Shown piece by piece: positions 26,400 through 33,832 of a DNA stretch of 64,000 bases. The stretch is from Prevotella sp. (lineage in GTDB: Bacteria; Bacteroidota; Bacteroidia; Bacteroidales; Bacteroidaceae): the NCBI GenBank assembly GCA_017561825.1, contig JAFZBK010000056.1, forward strand, positions 62,001-126,000, given 5' to 3'. The notes beneath the pieces were generated by a model. It was given only the letters and a program-made list of their open reading frames with translations. It was not told where the DNA came from and did no database searches. A program made the position numbers and the translations under genes. Position 1 is the stretch's first letter; every line of letters begins with the position of its first letter.

Positions 26400-27641
26400 A
26401 TGAATACAAAGGTGCGTGAAGACTTCCCGATCCTATCAAGGGAGGTATATGGAAAGCCGTTAGTATATCTGGATAACGCGGCCACCACACAGAAACCGCT
26501 CTGTGTGCTGGATGCCATGCGTGATGAGTATCTCAATGTGAATGCCAATGTACACAGGGGTGTTCACTACTTGTCGCAGCAGGCTACCGACCTCCATGAG
26601 GCAGCCCGTGAGCAAGTGCGCCAGTTTATCCATGCCGCCAAGACCGAAGAGATTATCTTCACCCGTGGAACCACCGAGGCCATCAACTTGGTGGCAAGTG
26701 CGTTCTGCGAGTCGCAGATGAAGGAAGGCGATGAGGTGCTGGTCACAGAGATGGAACATCATTCCAATATTGTACCCTGGCAGTTGCAGGCCATGAAACG
26801 GGGCATCGTGGTAAAACACCTGCCCATCACCGATGACGGTCAGCTCAATATCTCACTTCTCACCTCTCACCTCTCACCTCTCACCAAGCTTATCAGCTTG
26901 GCTCACGTTAGCAACGTCTTAGGCACGGTGAATCCCGTGAAGGAGATCATCCAGATGGCTCATGAGCGTGGTATCCCTGTATTGGTGGATGGTGCCCAAA
27001 GTGCTCCGCATTTCCAAGTGGATGTGCAGGACATGGATTGTGATTTCTTCGCCTTCAGCGGTCATAAGATGTACGGCCCCACAGGTATAGGTGTTCTCTA
27101 TGGCAAAGAGGAGTGGCTGGAGAAACTGCCGCCGTATCAGGGTGGGGGAGAGATGATTGACAAGGTGACGTGGGAGAAGACAACCTTCGAACGACTGCCT
27201 TTTAAGTTCGAGGCGGGCACCCCTGATTTCGTGGCTACCCACGGACTGGCCAAAGCCATCGAGTATATCCATTCCCTCGGCTTTGAGGCCATCCAACAGC
27301 ATGAGCAGGAACTCACCCGCTATTGCATGGAACAACTCCAAACCATCCCCGATATCCATATTTATGGGCTCCAACTAAATTGTCAATTGCCAATTGTCAA
27401 TTGTCAATTAGCAAGGGACGCCGTGGTTAGTTTCAATGTCGGCTCCATCCATCATCTCGACATGGGTACCTTACTCGACCGTTTAGGCATTGCCGTCCGT
27501 ACAGGTCATCACTGTGCACAACCGCTGATGGATCGTTTGGGCATCACAGGCACTGTCCGTGCTTCCTTCGCCCTTTACAATACGAAGGAAGAAATAGATG
27601 CACTTGTGACTGGCATCCGTCGTGTGGCCCAGATGTTCTAA
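26400..27641 (+). CDS. sufS: Cysteine desulfurase SufS
   Basis: 413 aa. Class-V aminotransferase fold; it delivers persulfide sulfur from cysteine to the SufBCD scaffold. The family start is seen in VREDFPILSREVYGKPLVYLDNAATTQKP. PLP-binding Lys223 lies in SGHKMYGPTG, and the catalytic Cys372 in RTGHHCAQP. Two places depart from homologues as I remember them: SLLTSHLSPLTKL (about 151-163) and LQLNCQLPIVNCQLA (about 325-340). Both are encoded exactly by 7-bp tandem arrays. The gene has its own promoter and is 11 kb away from sufBCD, to which it is usually adjacent in Bacteroidota. It ends 4 bp into the convergent small gene. Confidence 0.96.
   Translation: MNTKVREDFPILSREVYGKPLVYLDNAATTQKPLCVLDAMRDEYLNVNANVHRGVHYLSQQATDLHEAAREQVRQFIHAAKTEEIIFTRGTTEAINLVASAFCESQMKEGDEVLVTEMEHHSNIVPWQLQAMKRGIVVKHLPITDDGQLNISLLTSHLSPLTKLISLAHVSNVLGTVNPVKEIIQMAHERGIPVLVDGAQSAPHFQVDVQDMDCDFFAFSGHKMYGPTGIGVLYGKEEWLEKLPPYQGGGEMIDKVTWEKTTFERLPFKFEAGTPDFVATHGLAKAIEYIHSLGFEAIQQHEQELTRYCMEQLQTIPDIHIYGLQLNCQLPIVNCQLARDAVVSFNVGSIHHLDMGTLLDRLGIAVRTGHHCAQPLMDRLGITGTVRASFALYNTKEEIDALVTGIRRVAQMF
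26852..26885. repeat. Heptamer array inside sufS (CTCACCT)
   Basis: CTCACTT, CTCACCT, CTCACCT, CTCACCT, CTCACC in tandem, within codons for LLTSHLSPLT. Preceded by ATATCTC, similar to the box at other arrays. Confidence 0.9.
27379..27409. repeat. Heptamer array inside sufS (ATTGTCA)
   Basis: ATTGTCA, ATTGCCA, ATTGTCA, ATTGTCA, ATT in tandem, encoding NCQLPIVNCQL. Because 7 is not a multiple of 3, the peptide repeats only every three units. Confidence 0.9.
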
Positions 27642-27928
27642 GCGAGCTGCTGACGACATTTCCTGACGGCCACGATCAGCCATACAAGTGCGGCTGCACG
27701 CAACGGGAAAGCATAGCCTACAGGCATTACTCCTAAGAAGAAGGCTGTCTGTGCCTCAATCAACGACCAAGTCTGACGCATATTCAACTCCCGCTCCAAT
27801 ACCTGTGCGTAGTATTGGCGGAGCAAGTTAACCGGACGGTTCACCATCTCAACGATTCGATTTAGCTTGTCGGCGATAAAATGACTGCCGAATGGGGCGG
27901 TCAGTATCATTTCTTTGTTATTAATCAT
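27638..27928 (-). CDS. Small conserved hypothetical membrane-associated protein
   Basis: 96 aa from the ATG at 27928 (MINNKEMILTAPFGSH); an upstream in-frame start at 28045 would run through the heptamer array and is rejected. The N-terminal half is polar and helical (FIADKLNRIVEMVNRPVNLL). The C-terminal half is hydrophobic (TAFFLGVMPVGYAFPLRAAA, then LVWLIVAVRKC), consistent with one or two membrane helices. I do not know a function. It converges with sufS, the stops overlapping by 4 bp. Confidence 0.65.
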   Translation of the reverse strand: MINNKEMILTAPFGSHFIADKLNRIVEMVNRPVNLLRQYYAQVLERELNMRQTWSLIEAQTAFFLGVMPVGYAFPLRAAALVWLIVAVRKCRQQLA

Positions 27929-27944
27929 ATTCTTTTTGTTTTTA

Positions 27945-28007
27945 GAAGCAAGAGGCAAGAAGCAAGAGGTAAGAGATGATAATCTCGTTCCCTCGTTCTC
28001 TCGTTTT
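27945..28007. repeat. Head-to-head heptamer arrays between two divergent genes
   Basis: GAAGCAA, GAGGCAA, GAAGCAA, GAGGTAA (27945-27972) meet CTCGTTC-type units (27984-28007) of the opposite strand sense, with only about 11 bp between. They lie directly upstream of the small minus-strand gene and 90 bp before rnhB. A -7-like CAAAATTA/TAATTTTG (27021-relative 28021-28028) on the minus strand could serve the small gene. Confidence 0.75.
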
Positions 28008-28094
28008 TTGTTTCGACACTGCAAAATTATTATCCTTTTGTGCACAATAAGTTCACAAACCGTACGTTTTTAGTCAAAAAGGGTTAAAGAGTTC

Positions 28095-28766
28095 ATGTTA
28101 GAAAGTCATTATTACCAAGGAAAGGTGGAAGCCGGTTGCGATGAGGCAGGCCGTGGCTGTCTGGCAGGAAGCGTGTATGCTGCCGCCGTGATCTTCCCCG
28201 AGGATTATCAGAATGAGGCGTTGAACGACTCCAAGCAGCTCACCGACAAGCGCCGGCACGAGCTGCGCGAAGTGATTCAACGGGATGCTATCGCCTGGGC
28301 AGTAGGTATTGTTACCCCTGCCGAGATCGACAAGATCAATATCCTCAATGCCTCTATTCTTGCCATGCATCGTGCCTTGGATCAGCTGAAGGTACGACCA
28401 GAGGCCATTATCGTGGATGGAAACCGCTTCAAGCCATATAGAGACCCCCTCCCTGCTCCCCCTGAAGGGGGAGTGCAATTACCTTCGTCTCCTTCCCTCA
28501 TTCCCTACACCACAATTGTCAAAGGCGATGCCAAGTACCTCTCCATCGCCGCCGCCAGCATCCTGGCCAAGACCTACCGTGATGACTACATGGATGTGCT
28601 GGCCGAGGAGTATCCGCAATACGACTGGAAGAGCAACAAGGGCTATCCCACCAAGAAACACCGTGAGGCCATCAAACTATACGGCACCACACCCTATCAC
28701 CGCCTGTCCTATAATCTTTTGGGCGATACCCAACTCTCACTAAACTTTGATTTCCCCGAGAAATAA
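28095..28766 (+). CDS. rnhB: Ribonuclease HII with in-frame palindrome insertion
   Basis: 223 aa. RNase HII cleaves the RNA strand of RNA-DNA hybrids and removes misincorporated ribonucleotides. Visible features are the catalytic D16-E17 in [11 protein letters not shown], a second acidic residue in [11 protein letters not shown] (about 109-119), [21 protein letters not shown] and [18 protein letters not shown]. Between NRFKPY and [13 protein letters not shown], where homologues have only a few residues, lies [20 protein letters not shown], encoded by a GC-rich palindrome arm and a short pyrimidine repeat. The insertion falls in a loop between conserved blocks and keeps all catalytic residues, so the enzyme is probably active. 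The C-terminus is intact. Confidence 0.94.
   Translation: MLESHYYQGKVEAGCDEAGRGCLAGSVYAAAVIFPEDYQNEALNDSKQLTDKRRHELREVIQRDAIAWAVGIVTPAEIDKINILNASILAMHRALDQLKVRPEAIIVDGNRFKPYRDPLPAPPEGGVQLPSSPSLIPYTTIVKGDAKYLSIAAASILAKTYRDDYMDVLAEEYPQYDWKSNKGYPTKKHREAIKLYGTTPYHRLSYNLLGDTQLSLNFDFPEK
28443..28482. repeat. GC-rich palindrome arm inside rnhB
   Basis: Starts GACCCCCTCCCTGCTCCCCC, contains CTCCCCC..GGGGGAG, and ends CAATTAC. It aligns with the left arms at 11590 and 13934 (GACCCACC...TTAC). Encodes roughly [13 protein letters not shown] in frame. Confidence 0.75.
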
Positions 28767-28780
28767 GGGTGCAATATGTA

Positions 28781-28887
28781 GGAGTGTGGAGGGTGGAGTG
28801 AGATATGTTTAGAGTTCATGGCCAATGGAATAAAATTCTGTATCTCATTACTATTCTCCCTCCTCCCTTCTCCTTCCTCTCTCCTCG
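28781..28887. repeat. Palindromic element with heptamer arms before the WYL regulator
   Basis: Left array GGAGTGT, GGAGGGT, GGAGTGA (28781-28801); right array CTCCCTC, CTCCCTT, CTCCTTC, CTCTCTC (28856-28883) and CTCG. The box TATCTCATTACTATTCTC at 28841-28858 adjoins the right array. It fills most of the 128-bp gap between rnhB and the regulator and ends 8 bp before the chosen start codon. Confidence 0.85.
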
Positions 28888-28894
28888 TAAAAAT

Positions 28895-29794
28895 ATGAGA
28901 CATTCAAATTTAGAACGCGAACTTGACCTGATGCTCCTCCTGGCAGGCAACAGAGGTTATCGGGTGGAGGATATCTGTGAACGACTGGATATTTCCCGCC
29001 GGAACTTCTATTATTATATGGAGTTCTTTCGCGACTGCGGCTTTATCGTGAACAAGGAAGGCGGTTTGTATAGCATTGATCGTGAGTCGCCCTTTTTCAA
29101 ACGACTCATCGAACGGGTGTCGTTTACCGAAGCAGAACAGATCGTGCTGCGACGACTGATTGAGAAGGTGGATGAGAAGAATGCCGTGGTGGAGAAGCTG
29201 AAGGAGAAGTTAGGTGGAGGAATGGATTTCCAGATATTGAACGACAGTCGCACCAACGACCAGCAGGCCTTCATCATCAGTCAGCTGCACGAGGCCATCA
29301 AGTACAAGCAAATGGCGGTGCTCAAAGGGTATTCGTCACCCCATGGCCGCACCAAGCGCGACCGCTTAGTGGAACCCTTCCTGCTGATGAACGGCAACAA
29401 CGAGGTACGCTGCTATGAACCTGCCTCAGGCATGAACAAAACTTTCAAGGTAGCCCGTATCCAACAAGTGGAACTATTGTCAGAGAACTGGCAGCACGAA
29501 ACTGAGCACCGACAGATGTACACGGATATCTTCATGTTCAGTGATGAACAACGACTGCCCGTGAAGCTGCGTATGGGAACGCTCTCACACAACCTGATGA
29601 TTGAGGAGTATCCGCTGTCAGAACCTTTGTTTGAGCAGGAGGATACCAATCACTGGCTCCTTTCCATGGATGTGTGCAGTTATGCGGGCATCGGTCGTTT
29701 CGTCCTTGGTCTCTTTGAAGACATCGAAGTTTTAGGATCTCAGGAGTTCAAGGAGTATTTGAAGGAGAAGATCCAGGGTTATCAAATAGGATGA
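28895..29794 (+). CDS. HTH-WYL transcriptional regulator
   Basis: 299 aa from the ATG at 28895 (MRHSNLERELDLMLLLAG); a longer frame from 28805 would translate the repeat and is rejected. The N-terminal HTH_11-type winged helix (about 1-65) has YRVEDICERLDISRRNFYYY. The linker has FTEAEQIVLRRLIEKV. A WYL domain (about 145-290) has QLHEAIKYKQMAVLKGYSSP, the basic HGRTKRDRLVEPFLL and the WCX-like C-terminus RMGTLSHNLMIEEYPLSEPL. WYL regulators bind nucleic-acid-derived or other small ligands and often control stress or defence genes; the target here is unknown. Confidence 0.88.
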   Translation: MRHSNLERELDLMLLLAGNRGYRVEDICERLDISRRNFYYYMEFFRDCGFIVNKEGGLYSIDRESPFFKRLIERVSFTEAEQIVLRRLIEKVDEKNAVVEKLKEKLGGGMDFQILNDSRTNDQQAFIISQLHEAIKYKQMAVLKGYSSPHGRTKRDRLVEPFLLMNGNNEVRCYEPASGMNKTFKVARIQQVELLSENWQHETEHRQMYTDIFMFSDEQRLPVKLRMGTLSHNLMIEEYPLSEPLFEQEDTNHWLLSMDVCSYAGIGRFVLGLFEDIEVLGSQEFKEYLKEKIQGYQIG

Positions 29795-29818
29795 TTTTAA
29801 AAAGCCGTTTCAATTTGC

Positions 29819-29884
29819 GTATAGGCGACAGATCGTTTGCCTATAGGCGCACGATCGTTTGGGTATAGGCAAACGATGGTAAAG
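29819..29884. repeat. Three tandem 22-bp repeats
   Basis: Units at 29819-29840, 29841-29862 and 29863-29884 share KTATAGGCRMACGATSGTWW. Adjacent units read as the partial palindrome ATCGTTTGCCTATAGGC. They start 25 bp after the regulator's stop. The whole interval 29795-30353 contains no gene. Confidence 0.85.
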
Positions 29885-29960
29885 CGGCACTTTCATCCCT
29901 TATTCCTTATGGTATTACCCTAGTAAGTCCTAAAATAATGCCCTCCAAAACCATACAAAT

Positions 29961-29990
29961 GGTTACATGGTTACAGCTGTAACCGTAACC
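29961..29990. repeat. GGTTAC dyad, copy 1
   Basis: 30 bp with four half-sites in the order GGTTAC, GGTTAC, GTAACC, GTAACC around a central AGCT. A second copy, 29 of 30 identical, lies exactly 120 bp downstream. Confidence 0.85.
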
Positions 29991-30080
29991 GCGCAGAGGT
30001 AAACAATTTGTTGTATTATTATATAAGATATTGATTATTATGTAATTATAACAATAGTATTCTTTTCTGTAGAATAAAAA

Positions 30081-30110
30081 GGTTACATGGTTACAGTTGT
30101 AACCGTAACC
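30081..30110. repeat. GGTTAC dyad, copy 2
   Basis: Same 30-bp dyad with AGTT in the centre. The 90 bp between the two copies is very AT-rich. Confidence 0.85.
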
Positions 30111-30136
30111 GTTTACTGAAAAAATAAGGTTTTTTC

Positions 30137-30185
30137 TTTTGCATTTTGCTCGCTTATCCGTACCTCTGGCTCCGCCGAAGGTACT
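30137..30185 (+). repeat. Promoter-like 49-bp repeat, copy 1
   Basis: Contains TTTTGCATTTTGCTCGCTTA, TACCTCTG at promoter spacing, and the hairpin GTACCT..GGC..GCC..AGGTAC. Confidence 0.8.
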
Positions 30186-30219
30186 TTCGCTCGAAAATGA
30201 AAAAGAAAATGAACTTTCT

Positions 30220-30268
30220 TTTTGCATTTTGCTCGCTTATTCGTACCTCTGGCTTCGCCGAAGGTACT
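30220..30268 (+). repeat. Promoter-like 49-bp repeat, copy 2
   Basis: Differs from copy 1 at only two positions. TTTG (30221-30224) and TACCTCTG (30244-30251) are 19 bp apart, as in a real promoter, with a T-to-C change in the -7 motif. Confidence 0.8.
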
Positions 30269-30299
30269 CCGTCTCGGCAATAAAAATATATGAATTTAT

Positions 30300-30330
30300 T
30301 TTGTATTGCTCTCAACTTTTCGTACCTTTG
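30300..30330 (+). promoter_or_regulatory. Promoter of the first M6 protease gene
   Basis: TTTG (30300-30303), 19 bp, TACCTTTG (30323-30330), 24 bp before the ATG at 30354. It resembles the two upstream 49-bp repeats in layout (TTTTG..TTGCTC..TCGTACCT). Confidence 0.8.
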
Positions 30331-30353
30331 TACCGAGTTCTAAAATCAGTATT

Positions 30354-32471
30354 ATGAAAAAGCATTTTTTCATCATTCTTTTATGGGTGTGTTCAATGAC
30401 TGCGTGGGCTGTTCCTGCTCAGCGCGGATTGTGGCGAGTGATTCATTTGTCAGATGGTTCTACGGTAAGGGTGGAGCTGCGGGGTGACGAGTATAAGCAT
30501 TGGTGGGAGGATTCCCTGGGATGTAGATATTTGCGAGGAGGGAGGAGTGTGGAGAGAGGAGGGAGAAATGAAACTAAGATATGGGAATTGGTAAAAGAGA
30601 ATAAGGAATTGGTATCTAGAACTAAAAGAAAAGGAAGCAGAGCACGAAAGTATTCTCGCTCCACACTCCACACTCCTCCCTCCTCGACTCCCTCCTCCTT
30701 CAAGGGTCTCATCATCTTAGCTGAGTTTGCTGACCGTTCCTTTCAGGAGGCACATGCGACGGAGCTTTATCGGCGCATAGCGAACGAAGAGGGGTTTGTG
30801 CATGAACTGGGCTTTCATGGCAGTGTTCACGACTATTTCAAGGACCAGAGTGAAGGTCGGTTCCTGCTGGATTTCGATGTGGTAGGACCGGTCAGGCTCT
30901 CCATGAATTATGCCTATTATGGTGAGAATGATGCTGACGGACAGGACCTGCGAGCAGGAGAGATGGTGGCAGAGGCTTGTAAGCTGGCAGCGAAAGAGGT
31001 GGATTATGCCGATTACGACTGGGACGGTGATAGTGAAGTGGAGCAGGTAGTAGTGCTCTTTGCCGGACAAGGGGAACACTGCTGTGAAGATGCAGCAACC
31101 ATCTGGCCTCATGAGTTCGCTTTGGAAGCAGGCGACTATGGTCATACGCTGAAAATCGACGGGGTAACCATCTCCACCTACGCCTGCTGCTCAGAGCTGG
31201 GTCTTGATGGCCACATCGACGGCATCGGCACGCTCTGTCATGAGTTCTCTCACTGCTTGGGCATTCCCGACATGTACGATACGGAGGACAATGGCTGCTT
31301 CGGCATGTCACGTTGGGACATCATGGACTACGGTTGTTACAACGGTAACGGCTTTACGCCCTGCGGCTATACCAGTTATGAACGGATGATCTGCGGATGG
31401 AAGCAACCTATAATCCTCACCAACGAAAGGGAGGTGAGTAACATGCAGCCTTTGTCGGATAACGGAAACAGCTATATTATATACAATAGGAACAGTCCTT
31501 ACGAATACTACCTGTTGGAAAACCGTCAGCAGGTAGGGTGGGACAGGGCCTTGCCGGGCAGCGGACTGCTTGTGCTGCATGTGGATGAGAATGAGGAGGC
31601 GTGGATGGAGAACAGGGTGAACACCGATCCCGACCATCCCCGTTGTACCATCTTCCATGCCGATAACGATCTCTCGCAGCTATGTGGCGATCCTTATCCT
31701 TATAACGGCAACGACAGTCTGACGGTCTTCTCCACCCCCGCCGCCACCTTGTATAACAAGAGCGAAAGGGGTGATCTATACATGCCCATGGCCATCACGG
31801 ACATCACCCAGCAGACAAACGGTAATGTGTCTTTTCATTTCCGTCCTACCATAGGAATCCTGACAGATCCTGCTGACGGAGTAGTCTTCTATGAACAGTT
31901 CAGCGGTTGCAACGGGAAAGGAGGAAACGACGGCAGATGGGGAGGCAGCATCGCCTTGGCGCAGTTTGTTCCTGATCATGATGGGTGGGAGAGTGCGAAG
32001 TGCTATGGAGCCAACCAATGCGCGAAGTTCGGTACCACCTCCGCTCATGGCATGGCCGTCACCCCAGCGATTTACCTGAACGGCGAATATGAACTCTCCT
32101 TCCTGGCTGCCCCTTGGAACGATGAAGAGAACTTCATGTGGCTGGATGTGGAAAGCGGAACGGCCACCGTGGCGGATCATCTCTTCGACAGGATGAAGAA
32201 CCAGCAGTGGAATGAACATCATACCACGCTTACTGGTCATGGCTGGGTAAAGCTGCTGTTCTACGGAAACAACAAACGCTTCTTCCTCGACGAGGTGATG
32301 ATCAGGAAGAAGGGAGGGATAGCAACGGGCGGAGCGAAGCTCCTAAAGGATAAAGGACAAATGATAAATGGTAAAGGATATGCGGGGTGGTACACGATAG
32401 ACGGGAGGAAGCTCAATGGAATGCCCATGAAGGGTGTGTATATCATAGATGGTCGTAAGGTACTGAGATAA
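30354..32471 (+). CDS. Exported M6-family metalloprotease, paralogue 1
   Basis: 705 aa from the ATG at 30354. Signal peptide MKKHFFIILLWVCSMTAWAV. A short N-terminal domain (GSTVRVELRGDEYKHWWEDS) is interrupted by about 55 residues encoded by a heptamer-armed element (about 60-115). The M6 catalytic domain follows, with zinc motif HEFSHCLGIPDMYD near residue 296 and the downstream Met turn in SRWDIMDYG. An MAM/concanavalin-like C-terminal domain (about 505-660, VFYEQFSGCNGKGGNDGRWG) and a sorting-like tail (GWYTIDGRKLN...KGVYIIDGRKV) end it. It is likely secreted or surface-bound and degrades extracellular protein. A paralogue on the opposite strand at 48.3-50.1 kb mirrors it. Confidence 0.9.
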   Translation: MKKHFFIILLWVCSMTAWAVPAQRGLWRVIHLSDGSTVRVELRGDEYKHWWEDSLGCRYLRGGRSVERGGRNETKIWELVKENKELVSRTKRKGSRARKYSRSTLHTPPSSTPSSFKGLIILAEFADRSFQEAHATELYRRIANEEGFVHELGFHGSVHDYFKDQSEGRFLLDFDVVGPVRLSMNYAYYGENDADGQDLRAGEMVAEACKLAAKEVDYADYDWDGDSEVEQVVVLFAGQGEHCCEDAATIWPHEFALEAGDYGHTLKIDGVTISTYACCSELGLDGHIDGIGTLCHEFSHCLGIPDMYDTEDNGCFGMSRWDIMDYGCYNGNGFTPCGYTSYERMICGWKQPIILTNEREVSNMQPLSDNGNSYIIYNRNSPYEYYLLENRQQVGWDRALPGSGLLVLHVDENEEAWMENRVNTDPDHPRCTIFHADNDLSQLCGDPYPYNGNDSLTVFSTPAATLYNKSERGDLYMPMAITDITQQTNGNVSFHFRPTIGILTDPADGVVFYEQFSGCNGKGGNDGRWGGSIALAQFVPDHDGWESAKCYGANQCAKFGTTSAHGMAVTPAIYLNGEYELSFLAAPWNDEENFMWLDVESGTATVADHLFDRMKNQQWNEHHTTLTGHGWVKLLFYGNNKRFFLDEVMIRKKGGIATGGAKLLKDKGQMINGKGYAGWYTIDGRKLNGMPMKGVYIIDGRKVLR
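30534..30697. repeat. Heptamer-armed element inside the first M6 protease gene
   Basis: Left arm from 30534 (CGAGGAGGGAGGAGTGTGGA) is complementary without mismatch over 21 bp to 30666-30686, and the pairing extends inward with a few mismatches. The box at the left inner edge (minus strand, 30563-30581) reads TATCTTAGTTTCATTTCTC. The core encodes WELVKENKELVSRTKRKGSR. The same core, about 93% identical over some 94 bp, occurs in the second M6 gene. Confidence 0.85.
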
Positions 32472-32473
32472 AC

Positions 32474-32505
32474 AAAGAGGGCACTTCATGCGAAGTGCCC
32501 TCTTT
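32474..32505. terminator. Bidirectional terminator
   Basis: AAAGAGGGCACTTC (32474-32487) pairs perfectly with GAAGTGCCCTCTTT (32492-32505), loop ATGC. It serves the M6 gene on plus and the lipoprotein operon on minus. Confidence 0.92.
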
Positions 32506-32533
32506 ATAATGATTGAATCAAAGAGATTCGTTA

Positions 32534-33046
32534 TTACTCTGTGAAACCACTGTGCTTGGTTCCTTCCACACGGTAGTGGTCGAAGCCATACTTAGCAGGA
32601 TAGTTGTCGTCGGTGAACGAGATCTCAAACACAATACTGTCGGTAGGCATTCCGTGCAGGTTCTTAGCAGCACCGAGCAGGATCTTACCGTTCTTCACCT
32701 CAGCCTGACCAGAACCAGCGGCATCGTAGTCAACAGCGCCACTACTGAAAGTCTTGGCATTGTAGTCGATGTTTACCAGGAACTGGAATTGCCAGTAGCT
32801 CTTCTGGTCGTCGAGCCACATCTGCGTGGTACTGTTATCAGCCTTATTGTAGGTATAGATGGTACCGTCGGTCCATTCATCAAGCACAGTGCCGTTAGCA
32901 TCGACAGCATACCACATGACATCCCAGTAGCCGCACATGTCTTGAATGTTTGTGCCGCCCGGTTCCTCATCGGTCTCTACATCACAGGCTGTGAACCCCC
33001 ACGCAAGGGTTAGAGCCATGGCTATCATTGAAATATATTTCTTCAT
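32534..33046 (-). CDS. Lipocalin-like surface lipoprotein
   Basis: 170 aa. Lipoprotein signal with lipobox FTAC (Cys near 21), followed by an acidic stretch of the kind used for surface export in Bacteroidota (DVETDEEPGG). The rest is an all-beta region (GYWDVMWYAVDANGTVLDEW, TQMWLDDQKSYWQFQFLVNIDY) similar in pattern to lipid-binding/lipocalin-like proteins found at the end of SusCD operons. It is the last gene of operon 1 and probably a ligand-binding accessory of the SusCD pair. Confidence 0.7.
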   Translation of the reverse strand: MKKYISMIAMALTLAWGFTACDVETDEEPGGTNIQDMCGYWDVMWYAVDANGTVLDEWTDGTIYTYNKADNSTTQMWLDDQKSYWQFQFLVNIDYNAKTFSSGAVDYDAAGSGQAEVKNGKILLGAAKNLHGMPTDSIVFEISFTDDNYPAKYGFDHYRVEGTKHSGFTE

Positions 33047-33057
33047 AATCGTTGCTG

Positions 33058-33804
33058 TTAGTCTTTATTCAATACTACATCAATTAAAATAGAGCCGGCG
33101 TATGACAGGTTGTAGCTGATCTGGCCAGTTTCGGGGTCATAGACACCATTATCAATGTAGTCGAGTCCGTCACCCCAACCTTTCACATAGCTTGACAGCA
33201 GTGTGATGGTGTTGTCGGGATTCAGGCAGACATACCCCGTCATGGCGTAGCTGTTACCATAGCCACGGATCTGCTCATACCAACCGCCGAAGAGGTCGTT
33301 GCAATAGAAGATGCCCGGTACATACTCTGTGAATTTGATGCCCACGCACTCACTGGTATTGCCGTAGTAAGCAGCACGGTCGGCAAATGTGAGCTTGTTC
33401 TTACCGTACAAGGTGGCACCCATGTCGGTTGAGTATGTTCCAGCGATAGAAGCGGTTACTGAGGGGTCGTAAACCACAACAGTACGGTTGACGCTGGCCG
33501 AGAAACCATCCTTGTTGATGGCAGAATAGGAAATGTCGTAGAAACCAACCTTGTTGGGATCAACGTCATTGGCACCCTTCACGATAACGTTTGAGGTATA
33601 GTCCTGACCAGCCAGTGTTGCCTTGCAACCTGGGTCGGTGAAGGTGCTGCCGATGGGCACGAGCATCATTTCGTCGCCCTGCAGTTCCAGATTCACGTAA
33701 TAGGTGAGACGTGAGTCGGTCAGTTCGTCATTGTCGTCATTACATGATGTAAAGCCGATTGCAGACAAGCAGAGCATCAAGCTATATAGAAATATCTTTT
33801 TCAT
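33058..33804 (-). CDS. SusE-position lipoprotein with Ig-like domain (DUF5012-like)
   Basis: 248 aa from the ATG at 33804 (MKKIFLYSLMLCLSAIGFTS), with lipobox FTSC and an acidic CNDDNDELTDS surface-export-like stretch. A bacterial Ig-like DUF5011/5012 domain (about 40-120, IGSTFTDPGCKATLAGQDYT and VGFYDISYSAINKDGFSAS) is followed by a second beta domain (about 125-248) rich in aromatic residues. The position after susD suggests a surface glycan- or peptide-binding protein. It lies 11 bp upstream of the last gene of the operon. Confidence 0.75.
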   Translation of the reverse strand: MKKIFLYSLMLCLSAIGFTSCNDDNDELTDSRLTYYVNLELQGDEMMLVPIGSTFTDPGCKATLAGQDYTSNVIVKGANDVDPNKVGFYDISYSAINKDGFSASVNRTVVVYDPSVTASIAGTYSTDMGATLYGKNKLTFADRAAYYGNTSECVGIKFTEYVPGIFYCNDLFGGWYEQIRGYGNSYAMTGYVCLNPDNTITLLSSYVKGWGDGLDYIDNGVYDPETGQISYNLSYAGSILIDVVLNKD

Positions 33805-33814
33805 AATCAATTCT

Positions 33815-33832
33815 ATTATCAATTATCAATTA
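33815..33832. repeat. Heptamer array in the susD/lipoprotein gap of operon 1
   Basis: ATTATCA, ATTATCA, ATTA on plus, i.e. TAATTGATAATTGATAAT in coding orientation. It sits between the susD stop (33833) and the next start (33804). Operon 2 carries the same unit at the same place. Confidence 0.8.

Noticed and set aside
27929-28045. N-terminal extension of the small minus-strand protein
   Set aside because: It would translate the heptamer arrays into Ser/Leu/Lys text and is not conserved-looking.
26226-30110. CRISPR array
   Set aside because: Repeats are 7, 22 or 30 bp without regular spacers, and no cas genes are present.
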